DNA from: an uncultured Alphaproteobacteria bacterium
Lineage (GTDB): Bacteria; Pseudomonadota; Alphaproteobacteria; RF32; CAG-239
Assembly: GCA_934273635.1 (NCBI GenBank)
Contig: CAKQSV010000003.1
Coordinates: 1 to 64,000, forward strand
Reading direction: 5' to 3'
Length of the DNA: 64,000 nt
Below the pieces are notes generated by a model, which had not been told where the DNA came from, ran no database searches, and saw nothing but the letters and a program-made list of their open reading frames with translations. The first letter of the stretch is position 1; each line of letters opens with the position of its first letter. Shown here in pieces: positions 50,067 to 58,633 of the stretch. The translations under genes were made by a program, and so were the position numbers.

Positions 50067-52130
50067 TTATTGATCAAGGAACGAACGCAACTTGCGCGAA
50101 CGGCTCGGATGTTTGAGCTTGCGCAAAGCCTTGGCCTCAATCTGACGAATACGCTCACGTGTTACGTTAAACTGCTGTCCGACTTCTTCCAACGTGTGGT
50201 CGGTGTTCATACCAATACCAAAACGCATTCTCAGCACACGCTCTTCCCTCGGCGTGAGTGAAGACAAAATGCGGGTGCAGGTTTCTTTGAGGTTGGAGTG
50301 AATTGCGGAATCCAAAGGCTGCAAAGCATTGTCATCGGCAATAAAATCGCCCAAAGAAGAATCTTCTTCATCACCCACCGGCGCCTCTAATGAAACCGGC
50401 TCTTTGGCTATCTTCATAACCTTGCGGACTTTCTCAAGCGGCATAGACAAACGTTTTGCCAACTCCTCGGGCACCGGCTCACGCCCCATTTCAGCCAACA
50501 TCTGACGAGAGGTTCTCACCAGTTTATTGATAGTCTCAATCATGTGTACCGGAATACGGATAGTGCGCGCCTGATCGGCAATGGAACGGGTAATTGCCTG
50601 ACGTATCCACCATGTGGCATAGGTTGAAAACTTGTAGCCGCGGCGATATTCAAACTTGTCTACCGCTTTCATTAAGCCGATATTGCCTTCCTGAATCAAA
50701 TCAAGAAACTGCAAGCCGCGGTTGGTGTATTTTTTGGCGATAGAGATAACCAAGCGCAAGTTGGCTTCAATCATCTCTTTTTTAGCTCTATCGGCCTCGC
50801 GTTCACCTTTCTTAATGGTATCAACCATACGGCGATATTCATTAATCGGCAGACCGCACTCCTGCGCCATTTGCGCAATGGCGTCACGCAGTTCAACAAC
50901 CTCGGCGCCATATTTTTCAACAAAGGCTTTCCAGTGTTTGTCGTTTTTGGACGCAACTTTTTTGAGCCAATCAGGGTCTAATTCGGCTTTTTGATAAGCC
51001 TCAAGAAAATCTTCACGTTTTACTTTGCAAGACAAGGCATAACGCAATAATTTTCCTTCCAACCCCATCAGGCGTTTATTAAGGTCGTTCAGCTGTTCGA
51101 CCAGTTGTTCGATACGAACGGCATTGAGGTGAATTGAGCTCATCAACTCAACCAACTCTTTTTTAACCTGAAGATATTTCTTTTCAGTCGCGGCAGGAAT
51201 ATTTTTGCCGGAGATAACAGCGTCAACACGCTGTTTTTGAACCTTGCTCAAGTCATCATAGTAACTTGAAATTTTGGTCAAAATCTCGAGTACCGGCTCG
51301 CGCAAAGCCTCTTCCATTGACGAAACCGAGGCTGAAGAGTGACCGCTTCCGCTTTCATCATCATCGTCATCATCAGAGCCGTCCTCGCCTTCTTCGGAGA
51401 CATCGTCATCATCTTCGTCTTCTTCATCATCGACGGTATCTTCAAGTTCGATATCGTCTTCTAAATCGTCATCAATATCATCTAAATTGTCTTTTTTGGC
51501 GATTTCATCAGCGACGTGATCCAAATCTTCTACGGTTTCTTCTTCATAAACCATGGCCTCGGCGTCATCACCGTACATCATTTCCAAATCAATAATGTCA
51601 CGCAGCTGCATTTTGCCTTCAAGCAAATCATCACGCCAACCGGCAATAGCTTTAATGGTCATCGGGCTGGCACACAAGCCGTCAATCATAACGGTTTTAC
51701 CTGCCTCAATACGTTTGGCAATGGCAATTTCACCCTCGCGGGACAACAGCTCAACCGTGCCCATTTCTTTCAGATACATACGGACAGGGTCATCGGAGCG
51801 ACCGAGCTCTTTTTCATCAAAATTGCCGGAGGCATCGTCATCGTCATCATCGTCTTCTTCAATATCGTTGTCCAAATCACGATCGGGCGCGTCGGCATCG
51901 GTCTCGGATGTAATGCTGATACCCAAATCCGAAATCTCGGCCATAATATCTTCAATCTGCTCGGAAGTCTCACGCTCGGACGGAAGAGCCTTGTTGAGTT
52001 CTTCAACAGTGATAAAGCCCCTAACCTTGCCTTTTTCTATGAGTTTTTTAACGGCATTACCCAATGAGTCTATCAGTGGCGCATCCACACTGCCGCCTTC
52101 ATAAAAGTCCTGATTATCCATATCTGACAT
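50067..52130 (-). CDS. rpoD: RNA polymerase primary sigma factor RpoD (sigma70)
   Basis: 687 residues. The N-terminal region is highly acidic, with two long Asp/Glu runs (around residues 85-110 and 230-265) not typical in length for the family. The sigma core is intact: region 1.2 SDDPVRMYLKEMGTVELLSREGE, region 2 LRLVISIAKKYTNRGLQFLDLIQEGNIGLMKAV and YATWWIRQAITRSIADQARTIRIPVHM, region 3 EMGREPVPEELAKRL, and region 4 LTPREERVLRMRFGIGMNTDHTLEEVG with the -35-binding helix-turn-helix. (Segments are quoted in parts.) Sits downstream of dnaG in the usual yqeY-dnaG-rpoD order. Confidence 0.97.
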   Translation of the reverse strand: MSDMDNQDFYEGGSVDAPLIDSLGNAVKKLIEKGKVRGFITVEELNKALPSERETSEQIEDIMAEISDLGISITSETDADAPDRDLDNDIEEDDDDDDDASGNFDEKELGRSDDPVRMYLKEMGTVELLSREGEIAIAKRIEAGKTVMIDGLCASPMTIKAIAGWRDDLLEGKMQLRDIIDLEMMYGDDAEAMVYEEETVEDLDHVADEIAKKDNLDDIDDDLEDDIELEDTVDDEEDEDDDDVSEEGEDGSDDDDDDESGSGHSSASVSSMEEALREPVLEILTKISSYYDDLSKVQKQRVDAVISGKNIPAATEKKYLQVKKELVELMSSIHLNAVRIEQLVEQLNDLNKRLMGLEGKLLRYALSCKVKREDFLEAYQKAELDPDWLKKVASKNDKHWKAFVEKYGAEVVELRDAIAQMAQECGLPINEYRRMVDTIKKGEREADRAKKEMIEANLRLVISIAKKYTNRGLQFLDLIQEGNIGLMKAVDKFEYRRGYKFSTYATWWIRQAITRSIADQARTIRIPVHMIETINKLVRTSRQMLAEMGREPVPEELAKRLSMPLEKVRKVMKIAKEPVSLEAPVGDEEDSSLGDFIADDNALQPLDSAIHSNLKETCTRILSSLTPREERVLRMRFGIGMNTDHTLEEVGQQFNVTRERIRQIEAKALRKLKHPSRSRKLRSFLDQ

Positions 52131-52301
52131 AGAATTTTCCTAAAAATCGATTTTTATACGAATGTTCCGTGGTGGAACCTAATAATTGCTAGCGACTTAG
52201 CTTTTAATATTTTACGGCGAATTTGTCAACCGTTGTGTCACTCATAACTAATATCCTTAATTTGTAAAATCAACGTTAACGGCGGAAAATAAGGCGTTTT
52301 A

Positions 52302-54134
52302 TCAGATTTCGCTGTGCGTATTCAGCAAAGAATTTTTTTCTTTTTTAAGGGTTTCGTAGCGATTGTACACATCTTCGGGAAACGACTCGGAGGTTTGCAT
52401 TATGCGCAGGCACTCTTTTATCTCGTTTTCAAGCTGATTAAGTTGAACCTCGGCGATTTTGGTATTGATTTCTATCTTGAGTTTGCCGACAAACGGTTTT
52501 TGTTGGCGCAACATCTCAAGCTCCCACAAATTGGCAAGCTCTTTTTCAAAACCCGCCTCAGACAGCTCTTTTCCCAGTTGTTCAGGGGTGAGCTCTTCCT
52601 GCTCGTGCGAAAGATCAAAGATAAAATCAAGCATATTGCGCAGGCGCGGGTTGCTGATGTCAAACATTGAAATTTGCTCCTCGTATTCCGCAATCAGCTC
52701 CGGCATATAAAGCATCGCCGCCAAAATGAACTTGAGCACCAATTCATCGAGCGTGATTTTTGCCGCCACAGAACTTGCAACCGGTTTGGATTTTGCCGTG
52801 ACGGAACGCGCGCCGCCATAAAACTGCTGTTGGCGTTCCTGACGCTTTTTCAGTCGCGCGCCCTGCCCCAACTCATTATATATATAATCGCGCATTTCCT
52901 GTTGATAATAACCACGGACGGTTTCATCGGTAATTTTGGCGACTTCTTCGCGGATGTTTTTTTCTATCAAAGCCTTTTGCTCGGGGGTAGCGGTGTTTTG
53001 TCCCTCAATATTCTTCTTCCACAACAAGCTGACTAACGGCGTAGTGTTGCTTAAATATTCCAGAAAAGCGTCGTGCCCGTGCGCCTGCAAAAATTCGTCA
53101 GGGTCTTGTTTGTCAGGCAAAAAAACATATTTGAGCGAATAACCAGCTTTGAGTATCGGCAAGGCTCGGTCAACCGAACGGATTGCCGCCTTAATGCCGG
53201 CGCCGTCGCCGTCAAAACACAAGGTCGGCTCGGGACAAACGCGCCACGCCTCTTGGATTTGTTCTTCGGTCAAAGCTGTTCCCAACGGCGCTACGGCATA
53301 GCCAAAACCGTAACGGTCAAGCGCGATAACATCCATATACCCCTCGCACACAATAATATTGCGCGCGGCAAAACCTTTGTCTCGGGCATTATTCAGATTA
53401 TAAAGCACGCGGCGTTTATTAAACACCGGTGTTTCGGGCGAGTTGAGGTATTTGGGCTGTCCGTCGCCCATAATGCGACCGCCGAAGGCAATTACTCTTC
53501 CCTGCTTGTCCATAATCGGGATCATCACCCTGTCGCGGAAAAAATCGTGCGGACGGCGGCTTTTGTCCTCAGGAATAGTAAGCAGGCCAAGCTCGTTCAT
53601 ATCTTTTTCGCTGACGTTTTGCGCCGCCAAATGCGCCTTCAACCCATTGTTGTTCGGCGCATAACCCAGTCGAAACTTGCGGATGGTATCATCATCAAGC
53701 CCGCGATGTCTAAAATATTCAAGTCCGCGCGCGCCGTCCGGCAATCGTAACTGTTTTTCAAAAAAGCGGCAGGCGACCTCCATAATATCATAAAGGCTTT
53801 TCTTTTTTTCGTGCTCTTCGTGCTGTTCGTGATTGAGCACCGGCATCGGCACGCCGGCTTTATCGGCCAGTTTTTTAACAGCGTCGATAAATGGCAGGTT
53901 GTTGGCCTCCATCTCAAACTTAATGATGTCACCGTGCGCGCCGCAACCAAAGCAATGGTAAAAGCCTTTGGCCTCGTTGACGGTAAACGACGGGGTTTTC
54001 TCGTTATGAAACGGGCAACAAGCCTGATACTCTCTTCCTTTACGGATAAGTTTGACCTTGCTGCCGACAACATCTACGATTGAGACCTTGGCGCGCAACT
54101 CATCACAAAATTTTTGCAAATCGACGTTGGACAA
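52302..54134 (-). CDS. dnaG: DNA primase DnaG
   Basis: 610 residues. The N-terminal zinc-binding domain has CCPFHNEKTPSF and YHCFGCGAHGDIIKF; the Toprim core has IIVCEGYMDVIALDRYG and the LCFDGDGAGIKAA acidic motif; the C-terminal third (~430-600) is the DnaB-binding helical region. The start appears to be a TTG at 54134 (TTGTCCAACG), with GGCAGG upstream. It makes RNA primers for replication. Lies 18 bases after yqeY and upstream of rpoD, as is usual in Proteobacteria. Confidence 0.96.
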   Translation of the reverse strand: MSNVDLQKFCDELRAKVSIVDVVGSKVKLIRKGREYQACCPFHNEKTPSFTVNEAKGFYHCFGCGAHGDIIKFEMEANNLPFIDAVKKLADKAGVPMPVLNHEQHEEHEKKKSLYDIMEVACRFFEKQLRLPDGARGLEYFRHRGLDDDTIRKFRLGYAPNNNGLKAHLAAQNVSEKDMNELGLLTIPEDKSRRPHDFFRDRVMIPIMDKQGRVIAFGGRIMGDGQPKYLNSPETPVFNKRRVLYNLNNARDKGFAARNIIVCEGYMDVIALDRYGFGYAVAPLGTALTEEQIQEAWRVCPEPTLCFDGDGAGIKAAIRSVDRALPILKAGYSLKYVFLPDKQDPDEFLQAHGHDAFLEYLSNTTPLVSLLWKKNIEGQNTATPEQKALIEKNIREEVAKITDETVRGYYQQEMRDYIYNELGQGARLKKRQERQQQFYGGARSVTAKSKPVASSVAAKITLDELVLKFILAAMLYMPELIAEYEEQISMFDISNPRLRNMLDFIFDLSHEQEELTPEQLGKELSEAGFEKELANLWELEMLRQQKPFVGKLKIEINTKIAEVQLNQLENEIKECLRIMQTSESFPEDVYNRYETLKKEKNSLLNTHSEI

Positions 54135-54152
54135 ATCAGCCTGCCCGCAAAA

Positions 54153-54605
54153 CTATGACAACAAGCTTTTGATTTGTGCCGAGGCTTTACCAAAGTCAAG
54201 CTGACCGGCGTACTGCGTTTTGAGCGCCCCCATAACTTTGCCCATATCTTTCATAGAGGCAGCTCCGGTCGCCGCAATCACCGCCTTAATAGCCTCCAAG
54301 CTCTCAGCCTCGGACATCTGTTTGGGCAAAAACTTTTCAATCACTTTAATTTCAGACATTTCTTTGTCGGCCAAATCCTGACGTTTGCCGTCCAGATACA
54401 TCTTAATTGACTCATTGCGTTGCTTAATCATACCCTGCATCATTGAGAGCAAATCGGCGTCACTGGCGCGCTCTTGACCTTTGCCACGAGCGTCAACGTC
54501 TTTCTCTTTCATACCGGCAATAATCAGGCGAACCGCGCCGGTGGTGGCGGTATCGTGACTTAACATTGATTCTTTAAGCGCTTTTTGCAATTCATCTCTC
54601 AGCAT
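54153..54605 (-). CDS. yqeY: GatB/YqeY domain protein
   Basis: About 150 residues from the ATG at 54605 (GGAGG five bases upstream). Conserved YqeY features are RDELQKALKESMLSHD, VRLIIAGMKEKDVDARGKG, EISEIKVIEKFLP-like KEMSEIKVIEKFLPKQM, and ALKTQYAGQLDFGKAS. The domain is shared with the tRNA-binding tail of GatB. Its role is uncertain. First gene of the macromolecular-synthesis operon here. Confidence 0.93.
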   Translation of the reverse strand: MLRDELQKALKESMLSHDTATTGAVRLIIAGMKEKDVDARGKGQERASDADLLSMMQGMIKQRNESIKMYLDGKRQDLADKEMSEIKVIEKFLPKQMSEAESLEAIKAVIAATGAASMKDMGKVMGALKTQYAGQLDFGKASAQIKSLLS

Positions 54606-54739
54606 ATTATCCTCCAATTATTGTTTTGTGGCATAAGCATAATCACATCTCCGGCAAATTGCAAGAATTTCTATTTTACTTTTTAGCAAATTTGCCTATA
54701 TAATCAACCGCAGTTTGAAACCTTACGGAGTGAAAAAAA

Positions 54740-55279
54740 ATGAGAACAGGCGCCTTTTTGATTTTGAGTTTGGCGGCAACATCGGCTATGGCCGGCGAGC
54801 CGGAAGTGAAAAATCAGGAATATTACGACCGTCAGGTTGCCGAGGGTATGCAGGCGATGACCAATGAGCTGCAGAATATGACCGGCGAAATGGTGAAATA
54901 TATGAACGCGTTTAACAAAGCCGTGGGCGAATCGATGCCGCAACTGTCACAAAATATGAGCGAGGCGCTTAAGAGTATGCGTCCGGTGGCGGAAAATATG
55001 CAAAAAACTGCTGAAGATTTTGCCAAAAATATTAACGCACAGCTGCAAACCGCCGCCCCCGCCACACCCAAAAGTGAAAATACTTATAAGCCGGCGGCCA
55101 TCAAACCGGTTTTGGCGATTGATGACGATAATCATATCCGAAGCGATAATAATGCAGTGCAAAACAATCACAGTGAGCTGAACGCCGCTATTGACGAAGA
55201 ACTGCAAATTTTGCAACAAAACCACATAGCTCAAACGCCGCAAGCCAAAATCAAACTTTTCCCCTCCAGCATTGAGTAA
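54740..55279 (+). CDS. Exported helical protein of unknown function
   Basis: 179 residues. MRTGAFLILSLAATSAMAG is a signal peptide with an AMA cleavage site, with GGAGTG upstream of the ATG. The mature N-terminal half is amphipathic helix rich in Met (MQAMTNELQNMTGEMVKYMNAF, MPQLSQNMSEALKSMRPVAENM), followed by a low-complexity, Asn-rich linker and a DEELQILQQNHI end. It could be a small periplasmic coiled-coil protein. Its stop touches that of the convergent DUF4105-type gene. Function unknown. Confidence 0.7.
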   Translation: MRTGAFLILSLAATSAMAGEPEVKNQEYYDRQVAEGMQAMTNELQNMTGEMVKYMNAFNKAVGESMPQLSQNMSEALKSMRPVAENMQKTAEDFAKNINAQLQTAAPATPKSENTYKPAAIKPVLAIDDDNHIRSDNNAVQNNHSELNAAIDEELQILQQNHIAQTPQAKIKLFPSSIE

Positions 55280-57085
55280 TTAAAAGAACAGGCTGCCTCT
55301 CAGCAAGGTTTCTTCTTCATCATGTCCGTGGTTGTCGTTATAACGGTATTGCAGGCTGACAGCCGTGTTTTTGCTCGGGCTGACGCTCAGTGCCGCTTTA
55401 TATTTGATTTTATCGGCGTATTTCTGAGTGGCAAAAATTTTCTCAGCGCCAAGGTGGGCGCGCCAAGCCCCAAAATCAGCATAGACACCGGTTTCTCCCC
55501 CTATTCCTGCCCAAGAGTTATGCGGCAGAAAACCGCCGTAGCCAAGATGATTGTTAATCATAACATAAGCCGTTATGTTTTCCAACGGTTGGTACGCCGC
55601 GCCGCCGCCCGCCTGCAGGTTGAAAGCATAGCCCTCGTCCTCGTTTTCGGGGTTAAACTCACGGTCGATTGAGGCTTTGATATTGTATGATATGGGCTTA
55701 AACATAAAATCACGCGGTGACAGCGAGCTGATTCCGATAATATCAAGATTTTGCAACACTACACTGTGACGGGTATCATAGCGGCGCGCCGTCAGGTTTA
55801 AGAAATTGATTTCCGCGCCTGACAACAATCCGTAACTATTGTCCAACAAGGAGGTATAAGCCGGACGAACGCTGATTTGGGTAAAACCCGCGCCGTTGCG
55901 CCGCCCTACTCCCAAGCCGACAGCCGCGGAATCGTGCGACATCAGCGGATTTTTGCCGTGTTGCAACTCGGTCAGATTATCTTTGGTTTGCAGGCGATTG
56001 CGTTGGCGCAAAACCGCAAAACTTTGGCGGCGATAATCCGCAAGCTCTAATTTTTCGGCAATGTATTGGTATTGAACATACTGATACGCCGTTTCCAAGA
56101 CACCGGCTTGCTGCTCCGGCGTAAGCTCGTCAAGTTGAAGTTCGCCACGGTCTACAAACCTGCGATAAGCCTGTTTTTGCGCTTTGGTCATCTGAGAATA
56201 GCGGTGTTTGATTTTGTTTTGGCGCGACGGGCGGTAGTTGATGTTTTTGACCAAATTCGGACGGCTGTTGACGGCTTTGAGCGTGTCTAAAGGAATCACA
56301 TAAGACGGAAACTGCGCCGCCAATTTAAGTTCCGGTCGGACGGCATCAAAGGTCTCGAGCAACATATAAGAGCAGTTTTCGCTGAAAAAATAATAACGGG
56401 TTTTAGTGTGTCCAAGCTCCCATAAATGCGCCATAAGCATATCTAATTCTTCAGGTGAAAAATTAAGATTAAGCTCCCAAATGTCGCGGTTTTCAATGTT
56501 ATTGTATTGGTTGATGATGTCATAATAAGGTTTGACGGTAAAACCGCCGTAATACCCGCCGGTCAAGCCGTAAAGCGCAAACAAAACGCCGTTTTGCTCG
56601 CCGGTAAACGCGCCATAATTCGCCCCGTGAGCCAAAAGTTGCGTTCCCTTGCGGGCGGTGTCTATGCGTAGCAAAGTGTGTCCGAACAATGACGCCGGAT
56701 TATTCATATAAGCGTTGGTAAACAGTAGTGTCACGCCGGCGGGGCGGATATCGTGATAAAAACTTTCATATTCCGGACATTGCGGAAAAGCGCTACGCAC
56801 CAATCCTTGCTTTTTGAGCCATTTGTATCGTGCCGGAAACAGGCATTTGCGCTGATTGTCTGTGCCGTTATCAAATAAATCTATGGTTGCTCGCAGTTCG
56901 GCGGCGGCATCGGTTTTGCCTTGAGGACTAATAAAAAATTCGGGCGAATCAATCGAGCTTTCGGAATAGCCGAACATTTGCGGCTGAAAATGGAGCAAAG
57001 CCAACCACTGCGGATTTTGCGACGTCTCTTGCGCCGAGGCGGCAAAACTGCATAAAAAACAGATTATAAAAATAACAACAGGCAT
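55280..57085 (-). CDS. DUF4105 (Lnb-type periplasmic) protein with C-terminal beta-barrel-like region
   Basis: 601 residues, signal peptide MPVVIFIICFLCSFAASA. The N-terminal ~300 residues match DUF4105, the Lnb N-terminal periplasmic domain: FTNAYMNNPASLFGHTLLRID with a conserved His, ANYGAFTGEQNGVLFALYGL, and YYFFSENCSYMLLETFDAV with the conserved Cys. The C-terminal ~250 residues are alternating short strands with aromatic ends (GVYADFGAWRAHLGAEKIF, VSLQYRYN) that look like an outer-membrane barrel and end in a Phe (LRGSLFF). Lnb-like proteins act in envelope lipoprotein N-acylation; this homologue's role is unproven. Convergent with the exported gene to its left. Confidence 0.8.
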   Translation of the reverse strand: MPVVIFIICFLCSFAASAQETSQNPQWLALLHFQPQMFGYSESSIDSPEFFISPQGKTDAAAELRATIDLFDNGTDNQRKCLFPARYKWLKKQGLVRSAFPQCPEYESFYHDIRPAGVTLLFTNAYMNNPASLFGHTLLRIDTARKGTQLLAHGANYGAFTGEQNGVLFALYGLTGGYYGGFTVKPYYDIINQYNNIENRDIWELNLNFSPEELDMLMAHLWELGHTKTRYYFFSENCSYMLLETFDAVRPELKLAAQFPSYVIPLDTLKAVNSRPNLVKNINYRPSRQNKIKHRYSQMTKAQKQAYRRFVDRGELQLDELTPEQQAGVLETAYQYVQYQYIAEKLELADYRRQSFAVLRQRNRLQTKDNLTELQHGKNPLMSHDSAAVGLGVGRRNGAGFTQISVRPAYTSLLDNSYGLLSGAEINFLNLTARRYDTRHSVVLQNLDIIGISSLSPRDFMFKPISYNIKASIDREFNPENEDEGYAFNLQAGGGAAYQPLENITAYVMINNHLGYGGFLPHNSWAGIGGETGVYADFGAWRAHLGAEKIFATQKYADKIKYKAALSVSPSKNTAVSLQYRYNDNHGHDEEETLLRGSLFF

Positions 57086-57092
57086 ATCTATA

Positions 57093-57133
57093 ATAAAAAA
57101 ATATCCCCCTCCGCCTCAGCAGAGAGGGATATT
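57093..57133 (-). terminator. Intrinsic terminator of the DUF3015-like gene
   Basis: On the minus strand AATATCCCTCTC pairs with GAGGGGGATATT, followed by TTTTTTAT. The element sits between the DUF3015-like stop and the start of the DUF4105 gene. Confidence 0.8.
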
Positions 57134-57143
57134 GCACAACTTT

Positions 57144-57593
57144 TTAGATTAAGGCCAAAAGGTTGGCGGTTACGTCAACGGCGTCAACATTTTCTGAGGG
57201 AAACAAAGAAGCAAAGTTGTTCTTTGAAATCTCACCCAACTTCTCGCTGTCAACATTTAAGATTCCGGCAAGAGTATCAATGGTTTCACCTTGTCCGGCA
57301 GAAGCGTCAAGCGCGAACTGCTCCATGTTGTTCTCCAGAAAAGCCAAAGCCATACGACCAGTACCGCCGCTGATACGTCCCTGAGGGTCGCAACCTGAAG
57401 TGCCAGAAGAAATACCAAATGTTTGGTTGAAAGAAATTCCGTTGGTGGTGACGGCCAAAATCTGCGGAATCGGGCCTTTTTGTCCGCGCCATGCCATAGA
57501 ACCCAAGCCGCAACCTGTGCTGTCAACGGCGTGCGCGTCAGCAGAAAACAGCGCAACAGCCAATGCAAACATTGCTAAATACAGTTTTTTCAA
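57144..57593 (-). CDS. DUF3015-like exported protein
   Basis: About 149 residues from a TTG at 57593, chosen because AAGGAG lies eight bases upstream and because a signal peptide (MKKLYLAMFALAVALFSADAHA) starts there; an upstream ATG gives no signal. The mature part has GCGLGSMAWRGQKGPIPQILA and the FGISSGTSGC segment with two Cys, both DUF3015-like, then a helical C-terminus (RMALAFLENNMEQFALDAS...). Periplasmic protein, role unknown. It has its own terminator; a promoter upstream was not decided. Confidence 0.8.
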   Translation of the reverse strand: MKKLYLAMFALAVALFSADAHAVDSTGCGLGSMAWRGQKGPIPQILAVTTNGISFNQTFGISSGTSGCDPQGRISGGTGRMALAFLENNMEQFALDASAGQGETIDTLAGILNVDSEKLGEISKNNFASLFPSENVDAVDVTANLLALI

Positions 57594-57703
57594 ATTTTTT
57601 CTCCTTATAAAAAAATTTATCATTAGAAGATTAACATTGCGAAAATGTTTGTAAAGCAATTTGCTGATTTTGTGCAGTGATATTTAATTTTGTGCAAAAA
57701 GGC

Positions 57704-57731
57704 TTGCAGTATCGTTTTTTTGTGCTATATT
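57704..57731 (+). promoter_or_regulatory. Promoter of greA
   Basis: TTGCAG (57704-57709), 16-base spacer, TATATT (57726-57731), about 90 bases upstream of the greA start. The -35 hexamer is the same as the one before lon. Confidence 0.6.
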
Positions 57732-57823
57732 AGTTCTATTGTCATTAATATTAGCAGGCTGTGAGTAGATTGTGTGTCTTTCGCAGTCTAATTTTTTCTA
57801 ACTTTTTTATTGGAGTTGTTAAG

Positions 57824-58297
57824 ATGGATAAGTTCCCTGTCACTAAAACCGGTTTTGCAGAATTGGAAGCCGAGCTGAAAAGACTCAAAGGCGTTGACAG
57901 ACCTAATATTATCGCGGCTATCGCCGAGGCTCGTTCTCATGGCGACCTTTCGGAAAATGCTGAATATTCCGCCGCTAAAGAAAAACAAAGCTTTATTGAA
58001 GGTCGTATTCAGGAGTTGGAAGTTGTGGTTAGTCGCGCGCAGGTGATTGATCCGTCGCAAATCAAAGGCAACATCGTGCGCTTTGGCGCAACTGTGGTTG
58101 TGACCGATGAGGATAATGACGAAGAACAAACATATCAGATTGTGGGCGATTATGAAGCCGACATCAAACGCAACAAAATTTCTTTGTCTTCGCCTTTGGC
58201 TAAAGCGCTTATCGGCAAGGAACTCGGCGACGAGGTTGAATACACCGCTCCGGGTGGCAAAAAGACCTTTGATATCGTTGATGTTATTTATAAATAA
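57824..58297 (+). CDS. greA: Transcription elongation factor GreA
   Basis: 157 residues from the ATG at 57824 (GGAG eight bases upstream); an upstream in-frame start would add residues absent from the family. The coiled-coil N-terminus has EAELKRLKGVDRPNIIAAIAEARSHGDLSENAEYSAAKEKQ-like sequence (quoted in parts), and the C-terminal FKBP-like domain has SLSSPLAKALIGKELGDEVEY. GreA releases backtracked RNA polymerase. Monocistronic, with its own promoter and terminator. Confidence 0.96.
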   Translation: MDKFPVTKTGFAELEAELKRLKGVDRPNIIAAIAEARSHGDLSENAEYSAAKEKQSFIEGRIQELEVVVSRAQVIDPSQIKGNIVRFGATVVVTDEDNDEEQTYQIVGDYEADIKRNKISLSSPLAKALIGKELGDEVEYTAPGGKKTFDIVDVIYK

Positions 58298-58302
58298 TTT
58301 TT

Positions 58303-58338
58303 TAACCCTCGCCTCTGCCGCGGGGGTTATTTTTTTTG
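58303..58338 (+). terminator. Intrinsic terminator of greA
   Basis: TAACCCTCGC pairs with GCGGGGGTTA (one A-C mismatch position, otherwise paired), followed by TTTTTTTT, six bases after the greA stop. Confidence 0.85.
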
Positions 58339-58356
58339 TATCAATAATTTTTCCTT

Positions 58357-58632
58357 AACCTTGCCTCTTTGAATTTTTAGAGAGGCAAGATTGCTCTGTA
58401 AATGCGATAGCATTTGCGCTTAGCAATCTGGTGAGTTTAAAGTTATGTTCGTATTTTTAATTGACCGCACTCAACTTGAAGTCCTTCCTTTATTTTAAAC
58501 TCACCCTTGCTCGCAAGCTCGCTTTCCCTCTCTAATAATTTAGAGAGGGAATAAGCGGCTACTTTACACTTGGATCGCCACAGCCGCAAGCGGCTTCGCA
58601 ATGACGTCTCTGGGGGAACGTGCCCTTGCCGC
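58357..58632. repeat. Modular palindromic repeat (copy D) with right-hand extension
   Basis: Core: TTGCCTCTTTGAATTTTTAG... palindrome, GATTGCTC...AGCAATC hairpin with inner AAATGC/GCATTT, GGTGAGTTTAAAG, an AT-rich centre, TTTTAAACTCACC, a short Lys-like variable hairpin (CTTGCTCGCAAGCTCG), and a closing CCCTCTCTAATAATTTAG... (to 58550). Right extension: GCTACTTTACACTTGGATCGCC...GCAATGACG ... GAACGTGCCCTTGCC. The sequence reaches to within a base or two of the stop codon of the cysteine-rich gene at 58634. Nearly the same words, in the same order, occur in copy C. Confidence 0.75.
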
Positions 58633-58633
58633 T

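Noticed and set aside
51516..52104. Two long overlapping plus-strand frames opposite rpoD
   Set aside because: They arise from the Asp/Glu codon bias of the acidic part of rpoD read in reverse, and both lack initiation signals.
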